Assembly (NCBI GenBank): GCA_963805505.1
Contig: CAWDUP010000002.1
Span: 558,001-622,000, forward strand
Origin: JANPBY01 sp963805505
GTDB taxonomy: Bacteria > Actinomycetota > Actinomycetes > DATJPE01
Direction of reading: 5' to 3'
Length of the DNA: 64,000 bases
Shown here: one piece after another, positions 59,726 through 64,000 of the stretch
Numbering within the stretch: the first letter of the stretch is position 1
Layout: each line of letters opens with the position of its first letter
The notes under the pieces: generated by a model
What the model was told of the DNA's origin: nothing
Seen by the model: the letters and a program-made list of their open reading frames with translations, nothing else
The model's database searches: none
Program-made: the position numbers and the translations under genes

Positions 59726-61108
59726 GTGAGCACCGACCTCGAATCCTTGATCGCGCGAGCAGTCTCAGCCGTCCAGGCCTGGCAGCAGACGTACGGCGCC
59801 GTGCCCGCCCACCCGAGCCTGGCACCCGTCCCAGGCTCGGGTGGGGGCGTGACACCGGAGGAGGCGTTGGACTCCCTCGCCCTCCGGCTGCAGGACAACT
59901 ATCCCTTCCAGCACCCGCGTTATGCCGGCCAGATGCTCAAGCCCCCACATCCGGTCGCGGTAGCCGCCTACACCGCCACCATGCTGATCAACCCCAACAA
60001 CCACGCGCTGGACGGTGGCCCCGCGACGGCCGCTCTGGAGAAACAGGTCGTCGCCGATCTGGCCGGGATGTTCGGCCTCTCCCAGCATCTGGGCCATCTG
60101 GCGTCATCCGGCACCCTGGGCAACCTCGAGGCGCTGTTCGTGGCGCGCGAGTCGCACCCCGACCTGGGCGTCGCCTACTCGGCTGAGGCCCACTACACGC
60201 ACTCGCGCATGTGCCAGCTGCTCGGGATCGCTGGGCATGCGGTCCCCGCGGACGACCGAGGCCGGATGGACATCGATGCTTTGGAGGCGCTGCTGGCCGG
60301 AGGCGGCATCGGGACGGTGGTGGCCACGCTCGGGACGACCGGGCTCGGCGCCGTCGATCCGGTCGATCGCATCGTCGACGTCGCCCACACTCACGGCGTG
60401 CGCGTGCATGTCGACGCGGCCTATGGCGGCTTCTTCTCGTTGGTCGCCGACGGTGGCCCGGACGGAGTCGTCCATGATCCGTTTGCGGCCGTCCGGCGGG
60501 CCGACTCCGTCGTGGTGGATCCCCACAAGCATGGCCTCCAGCCCTACGGCTGTGGCGCAGTGCTGTTCACCGACCCAGAGGTCGGGCGGTTCTACGCCCA
60601 CGACTCGCCCTACACCTACTTCACCTCCGAAGAGCTGCATCTTGGCGAGATCTCCTTGGAGTGCTCGCGCGCCGGGGCTTCGGCTGCAGCCCTGTGGGCG
60701 ACGCTTCAGGTGCTCCCTCTCACCGCCGACGGTCTCGGGGCTGTCCTTCGACCCGGCCTACGAGCGGCGCGTCGATGGGCGGAGCTCGTTGCGGACAGCG
60801 AGCACCTCGACGTCTACCAGACTCCCCAGCTCGACATCGTCTCGCTGCTGCCCAGGGCTGCGCGGTTCTCAGAGGTAGACGCGCGCAGCCAGCGCATCAT
60901 GCACGACCTCATGGAGGATGACGATCCGATCTTCTTGGCCACCTTCTCGGTGACCGGAGGCGCGTTGACATCGCGGCGGCCCGAGATCGATCCCGACCAG
61001 CCGAGCGGAAGGATCCTGCGGAGCGTGCTGATGAAGCCGGAGCACGAGGGGTACGTCGACACCCTCCACGCACGGGTGGAGTCCAGGGCGGCAGCCCTGC
61101 ACCCATGA
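59726..61108 (+). CDS. PLP-dependent group II amino-acid decarboxylase-like protein
   Basis: A 460-aa aminotransferase-fold protein. PLP Lys is in VVDPHKHGLQPYG, the Schiff-base Asp in VHVDAAYGGFF, and LASSGTLGNLEALFVAR binds the phosphate. The N-terminal FQHPRYAGQMLKPPHPVA and INPNNHALDGGPA are typical of group II decarboxylases. GTG 59726 has CAGACT 6 nt upstream. Divergence from phenylalanine hydroxylase suggests an aromatic substrate. The stop overlaps the mobA start in ATGA. Confidence 0.88.
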   Translation: MSTDLESLIARAVSAVQAWQQTYGAVPAHPSLAPVPGSGGGVTPEEALDSLALRLQDNYPFQHPRYAGQMLKPPHPVAVAAYTATMLINPNNHALDGGPATAALEKQVVADLAGMFGLSQHLGHLASSGTLGNLEALFVARESHPDLGVAYSAEAHYTHSRMCQLLGIAGHAVPADDRGRMDIDALEALLAGGGIGTVVATLGTTGLGAVDPVDRIVDVAHTHGVRVHVDAAYGGFFSLVADGGPDGVVHDPFAAVRRADSVVVDPHKHGLQPYGCGAVLFTDPEVGRFYAHDSPYTYFTSEELHLGEISLECSRAGASAAALWATLQVLPLTADGLGAVLRPGLRAARRWAELVADSEHLDVYQTPQLDIVSLLPRAARFSEVDARSQRIMHDLMEDDDPIFLATFSVTGGALTSRRPEIDPDQPSGRILRSVLMKPEHEGYVDTLHARVESRAAALHP

Positions 61109-61731
61109 CTCGCCCCGATCGCCCGGCGAAGATCGAGGTGGCCGCCATCGTCTTGGCCGGCGGCCGTTCCAGGCGGTTCCCACCAGACAAGCTGGCCGAG
61201 GCCCTGGGTGGTGGAACCGTGCTGGACGCGACCTTGGACGGCCTGCCCGCCGACCTCCAGGTCATCTGTGTCGGACCGCGGAGCCAGACTCGACGCAGTG
61301 CCGAATGGGTCCGCGAGTCGCCCCCGCTGGGGGGGCCGTTGGCCGCGGTGGAGGCCGGTCTGGCAGCGGTAGCCGCCGATGTCTCGGTCGTCCTGGTCGT
61401 CGCCGGCGATCTTCCGCTCGCTGGTCGCGCGGTTCCGGATCTGCTCTCTGCGGTGCGCGCACCCGCGCACCCCACCGTCGCCGTGGTCACCGACTCGACC
61501 GGTCGTGCTCAGCCCTTGCTGGCCGCCTGGCCGCGGTCGGTGCTGGTCGACGCTGTCGTGGCACTGCGGCCCACGAACGGGCGCGCGGCAGCTGCCCTGC
61601 TCGATTCGGCCCATGCGACCAGTCGGGTCCTCGAGATCGCCGACCTCTGGGATGCCGCAAGCGACGTCGACGAAGCGGTCGACCTCTTCACCGCGCAGCG
61701 CCGTACCCAGGGCCGTCCTGCTCACGGTTGA
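61105..61731 (+). CDS. mobA: Molybdenum cofactor guanylyltransferase-like protein
   Basis: A 208-aa nucleotidyltransferase. IVLAGGRSRRFPPDKLAEALGG is the GTP-binding loop (LAGGxSxRxxxDK), PPLGGPLAAVEAGLAAV and VVAGDLPLAG the next two motifs, and TGRAQPLLAAWP the C-terminal block. It adds GMP to molybdopterin. It is coupled to the decarboxylase by ATGA, an unrelated partner. Other NTP transferases of the same fold (CTP-type) are less likely given the motifs. Confidence 0.85.
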   Translation: MTRPDRPAKIEVAAIVLAGGRSRRFPPDKLAEALGGGTVLDATLDGLPADLQVICVGPRSQTRRSAEWVRESPPLGGPLAAVEAGLAAVAADVSVVLVVAGDLPLAGRAVPDLLSAVRAPAHPTVAVVTDSTGRAQPLLAAWPRSVLVDAVVALRPTNGRAAAALLDSAHATSRVLEIADLWDAASDVDEAVDLFTAQRRTQGRPAHG

Positions 61732-61814
61732 CCTCGTCCAGGCGGCAGCCGACCCCCGTGTCCGAGCTCAGCACAGAGACGACACATACTCGTGGTCGAG
61801 CCTCAGGAGGTGCG

Positions 61815-62138
61815 GTGCAAGAACAGCTGTTCACTGTTTACCGAGTGATGTCCTACGTGACCGGCGTCATCCTCGCGATCTTGGTGTTCATCGGGATGCC
61901 TCTCAAGTACGGCTTCGACAAGCCGGCCGTCGTCGAGATTGCGGGAACAGCCCACGGCTTCTTGTTCATGGTCTACGTGGTGAGCGTGCTCGTGGTGGGC
62001 TACCTGTTCCAGTGGTCGCTGTTGAAGATCGTGGGTGTCGCGGCCGCCGGCACGGTCCCCCTAGCCGTCTTCTTCGTCGAGCCCCGGGTCGTGAGGAGCC
62101 ACCGAGAGGCTGCGGCTGCGGCCGCGCTCGATGCGTAG
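61815..62138 (+). CDS. DUF3817 membrane protein
   Basis: A 107-aa protein with three membrane helices (YRVMSYVTGVILAILVFIGM, AHGFLFMVYVVSVLVVGYLF, GVAAAGTVPLAVFFVEP). The region AGTAHGFLFMVYV is the family motif, and the N-terminal VQEQLFTVYRVMSYVTG fits. GTG 61815 has AGGAGG 4 nt upstream. The 3' end overlaps the convergent SURF1 gene by 78 bp. Function unknown. Confidence 0.85.
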   Translation: MQEQLFTVYRVMSYVTGVILAILVFIGMPLKYGFDKPAVVEIAGTAHGFLFMVYVVSVLVVGYLFQWSLLKIVGVAAAGTVPLAVFFVEPRVVRSHREAAAAAALDA

Positions 62139-62906
62139 AGCCTGCCACCACATCCAGACACCGACCAGGGCGAAGAACCACCACTCCATGGCGTAGGAGA
62201 GGCTCTGCAACGACCAGGGCGCCGTGGGTACGGCCTGGGGGACGGGCAGGGGCGTGAGCCCAGCCGACCCCTCCGGGGTCTGCTCCACCAGCCCCACGTA
62301 GCCGTCGATCACCGGGTAGGGCACCAACCCGGCGATCCGGGCTGCCGACACCGAGGCCACTTGACCCGGGCCGAGACGCAAGGGATCGACAGTGGCCGCA
62401 CTGAGCGGCTCGGAGGGCACCAGCCAGCCAAGGACCGAGACGGGTGCGTCCGCGGCGGGAGGAGCCGGCGTCCCGGCCGGCACCCACCCGCGCACGACGA
62501 GGGCAGCCGATCCGGAGGCGAGCCGCAACGGCGTGACCACATAGGAGCCGGTGTTCCCGTCCTGCACCCGTCCAGGCACGAGCAGCTGATGCTCACCGTC
62601 ATAGCGCCCAGCCGCACGGACAGCCGCCGGCGGCGAGCCGGCCGGGACGCGGCCGTCCGCCGGCACCGCGCTCGCAAGCGGAGCAGCGGGTCGATCCATG
62701 GTGCCGACGACGACCGTCGGTCGGTCGCGGGTTCGGGCTCGATCGAACTGCCAGGCGCCGAGCCCGACGCACACCAAGACAGCCAGCACGGCGATCGCCG
62801 TAGTGCCCCACCACCGTGGCGTGCGCCAGGGACTCAGGGCAGACGCCGTGCCGTCGGCGGACTCTGGAGCAGAGCCCGGACGAACCTCAGCGGGTCCGGA
62901 CGCCAT
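62061..62906 (-). CDS. SURF1-family protein
   Basis: A 281-aa protein with the SURF1 architecture: one N-terminal helix (WWGTTAIAVLAVLVCVGLGAWQFDRA), a large exterior domain with AAGRYDGEHQLLVPGR and LVVRGWVPAGTP, and one C-terminal helix (SYAMEWWFFALVGVWMWWQA). The Trp-Gln-x-x-R after helix 1 is conserved. SURF1 assists heme a insertion and assembly of cytochrome c oxidase. Tail-to-tail overlap with DUF3817. Confidence 0.93.
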   Translation of the reverse strand: MASGPAEVRPGSAPESADGTASALSPWRTPRWWGTTAIAVLAVLVCVGLGAWQFDRARTRDRPTVVVGTMDRPAAPLASAVPADGRVPAGSPPAAVRAAGRYDGEHQLLVPGRVQDGNTGSYVVTPLRLASGSAALVVRGWVPAGTPAPPAADAPVSVLGWLVPSEPLSAATVDPLRLGPGQVASVSAARIAGLVPYPVIDGYVGLVEQTPEGSAGLTPLPVPQAVPTAPWSLQSLSYAMEWWFFALVGVWMWWQALRIERGRSRSLSVAPHDPGLDEEDG

Positions 62907-62941
62907 GGGCCAACGGTACGTCGGTCCCCGGCGTCAGACCG

Positions 62942-63265
62942 TCAGAGACCGAGCGCCTTCGCCTTGGCGGCGGCGAACTCCTCGTCAGTGAGGATGCCCT
63001 GGCTGTGCAGCTCACCGAGCTCCTTGAGCTTGGCCATCGTGGGGTCCTCGGCCGGCTGGGGCGGAGCAACGGGCGCCGCGGCGGCCATCTGCTGCTGGTA
63101 GGCCATCTGCTGCTGCTGCTGCTCGTAGGCCTGAGCCTGAGCCTTCTCATCAGCCTTGCCCTGCTGACGGCGGTTGACCGCGCCTGCGGTGGCCGAGGCC
63201 GTACCCGCGATGACGGCCGTGCGGGCCACGGTTCCAACGAGTCCTGGGCGTCCCATGCGTCGCAT
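62942..63265 (-). CDS. SHOCT-domain protein with Gln-rich linker
   Basis: A 107-aa protein. A short hydrophobic N-terminus (GLVGTVARTAVIAGTASATAG) leads to a Gln/Ala-rich linker (QAQAYEQQQQQMAYQQQM) and a C-terminal SHOCT motif (LKELGELHSQGILTDEEFAAAKAKAL). The linker is likely to be disordered or a coiled coil. It follows the DUF6325 gene by 17 bp, and such pairs are common in actinobacteria. Function unknown. Confidence 0.85.
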   Translation of the reverse strand: MRRMGRPGLVGTVARTAVIAGTASATAGAVNRRQQGKADEKAQAQAYEQQQQQMAYQQQMAAAAPVAPPQPAEDPTMAKLKELGELHSQGILTDEEFAAAKAKALGL

Positions 63266-63282
63266 GCTGGTTTCTCCTCGGT

Positions 63283-63693
63283 CTAGACGTCGGCGCCGAC
63301 GTAGGCCGCTGCGGCCTCCGCGACGTCGTAGGGGATGGTGAGCCGGAAGGCGACCTCGCCACCGGCGGCGCCAACCGCGTGGGCGAAGGACTTGGCCCAG
63401 GTCTGCTCGTAGACGATGACAGCCGCGCAGGTTTCGGGAGCGAGACCCTCACCGATCGTCGCGACGTCATCCGCCGAGACGAGGTCGAGGCGCTCACTGA
63501 GGTCGAGGCCGTCGATCCCGGCGTCGAACTCGTCGACGGAGATCTCTCCTGCCGCGTTCTTGCGGACGACGAGCAGATCGATCACCGTCACCGCGCCCGT
63601 GGCGACGACGCCGAGGAACTCAGCGACGACCTTCGGGTCGACGTACTCCTCGGGGAAGGCGATCGCGATGAGCTCAACCGGACCCAGGGTCAT
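63283..63693 (-). CDS. DUF6325 family protein
   Basis: A 136-aa soluble acidic protein. The start MTLGPVELIAIAFPEEYVDP and the middle TGAVTVIDLLVVRKNAAGEI match the actinobacterial DUF6325 family, where the first half resembles DUF1269-like membrane-stress proteins. AAVIVYEQTWAKSFAHAV lies before the C-terminus. The ATG has GGAGA upstream. Cotranscribed with the SHOCT gene, to which it may bind; no activity is known. Confidence 0.78.
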   Translation of the reverse strand: MTLGPVELIAIAFPEEYVDPKVVAEFLGVVATGAVTVIDLLVVRKNAAGEISVDEFDAGIDGLDLSERLDLVSADDVATIGEGLAPETCAAVIVYEQTWAKSFAHAVGAAGGEVAFRLTIPYDVAEAAAAYVGADV

Positions 63694-63879
63694 GTTCTCT
63701 CCAATGGCGGGCGACGGACCGTCCGGCCGTCAACGTTGCTGACACAGGCCACGCCGACTCTAGGCGATGCCGACGCCGTTCGCACCAGGCCCCGGAGAAG
63801 TGCTGGCGCGACGCTGGCTCGCCAGGCAGGCTGCGCGGTGGGCGGCGCCACCCGAGCGCCCCGACCTGATGGAGACATC

Positions 63880-64000
63880 GTGCCGCCTGAGGCCAGCACT
63901 CCCGGAGCCGAGAACCAGCGGATGGCAACCGTCGGGCACCCCGAGGCCAGCCTCAGTGAGGCAGGGCCGTGGTGGGAGTGGGGTCCCTACCTGTCGGAGC
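63880..64000 (+). CDS. Start of an MGH1-like glucosidase (3' truncated)
   Basis: Forty codons are visible and the frame stays open to the window end. The segment AGPWWEWGPYLSE is the typical N-terminal block of MGH1-like (GH63-related) glycosidases of actinobacteria, normally followed by a long catalytic (alpha/alpha)6 domain. The GTG at 63880 has GGAG 5 nt upstream; ATG 63922 is an alternative. The 186 bases before it hold no other gene. Confidence 0.65.
   Translation, partial: MPPEASTPGAENQRMATVGHPEASLSEAGPWWEWGPYLSE

Noticed and set aside
61732..61814. Riboswitch (for example molybdenum-cofactor type) near mobA
   Set aside because: mobA starts inside the decarboxylase gene, leaving no leader; the gap after it shows no recognisable conserved fold.
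1..64000. CRISPR arrays, insertion sequences, prophage or integrase genes
   Set aside because: No repeated-spacer arrays, transposases, integrases or phage structural proteins were found; the tRNA genes have no flanking direct repeats that I could see.

Overview
The window is high-GC chromosomal DNA of an actinobacterium, probably Nocardioidaceae or a close relative. The evidence is the very strong G/C bias at third codon positions, a TadA plus TadA-associated protein pair, a split three-subunit PntAA-PntAB-PntB transhydrogenase, an F420/PPOX-type enzyme, a Streptomyces-like hut cluster, a TmsA/TmsB-like pair for 10-methyl fatty acids, and many starts of the leaderless actinobacterial type (TAnnnT, then 6-7 nt, then ATG/GTG). 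I see no transposase, integrase, CRISPR array or rRNA. There are three tRNA genes, two Ser and one Arg, all with encoded CCA.

Layout. 1-7.9 kb: a truncated, internally duplicated membrane protein, tRNA-Ser(CGA), tadA and its partner, upp, the pnt operon, a SHOCT membrane protein and an SDR. 7.9-11.2 kb: xylA-xylB plus a translationally coupled metallo-beta-lactamase-fold hydrolase, with a palindrome upstream. 11.2-15.5 kb: an ATP-grasp ligase and a C45 Ntn-hydrolase, divergent from a frameshifted amidase. 15.5-23.8 kb: secreted or envelope enzymes (subtilase, M14 carboxypeptidase, L,D-transpeptidase, penicillin acylase family). 23.9-31.8 kb: complete histidine utilisation, hutH, hutU, an M20 amidohydrolase, hutF and hutI, with a divergent IclR regulator across a perfect 16-bp palindrome.

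31.9-45.4 kb: single genes (ferredoxin reductase, VOC, MpaB-like DUF2236, lipoprotein, PEBP, DUF389, F420-type oxidoreductase, acetyl esterase, two hotdog thioesterases, a large LuxR/LAL regulator, quinone oxidoreductase, GNAT, HxlR). They include an unidentified 170-aa protein whose ribosome binding site lies inside a nested stem-loop. 45.4-52 kb: tRNA-Ser(GCT), rpiA, and a phospholipid-handling run (DUF1206, PAP2, diacylglycerol kinase, phospholipase D, PAP2). 52-57.8 kb: a small membrane protein, tmsA, tmsB, and a 938-codon gene fusing an APC-type amino-acid permease to a flavin monooxygenase, all on one strand. 57.8-64 kb: Usp, phenylalanine hydroxylase divergent from a PLP decarboxylase, mobA, DUF3817, SURF1, SHOCT, DUF6325 and the start of an MGH1-like glucosidase.

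The most unusual item is the permease-flavin monooxygenase fusion directly downstream of tmsAB. Next are the ATP-grasp/C45 pair and the structured leader of the 170-aa orphan. No intergenic gap exceeds 300 bases.
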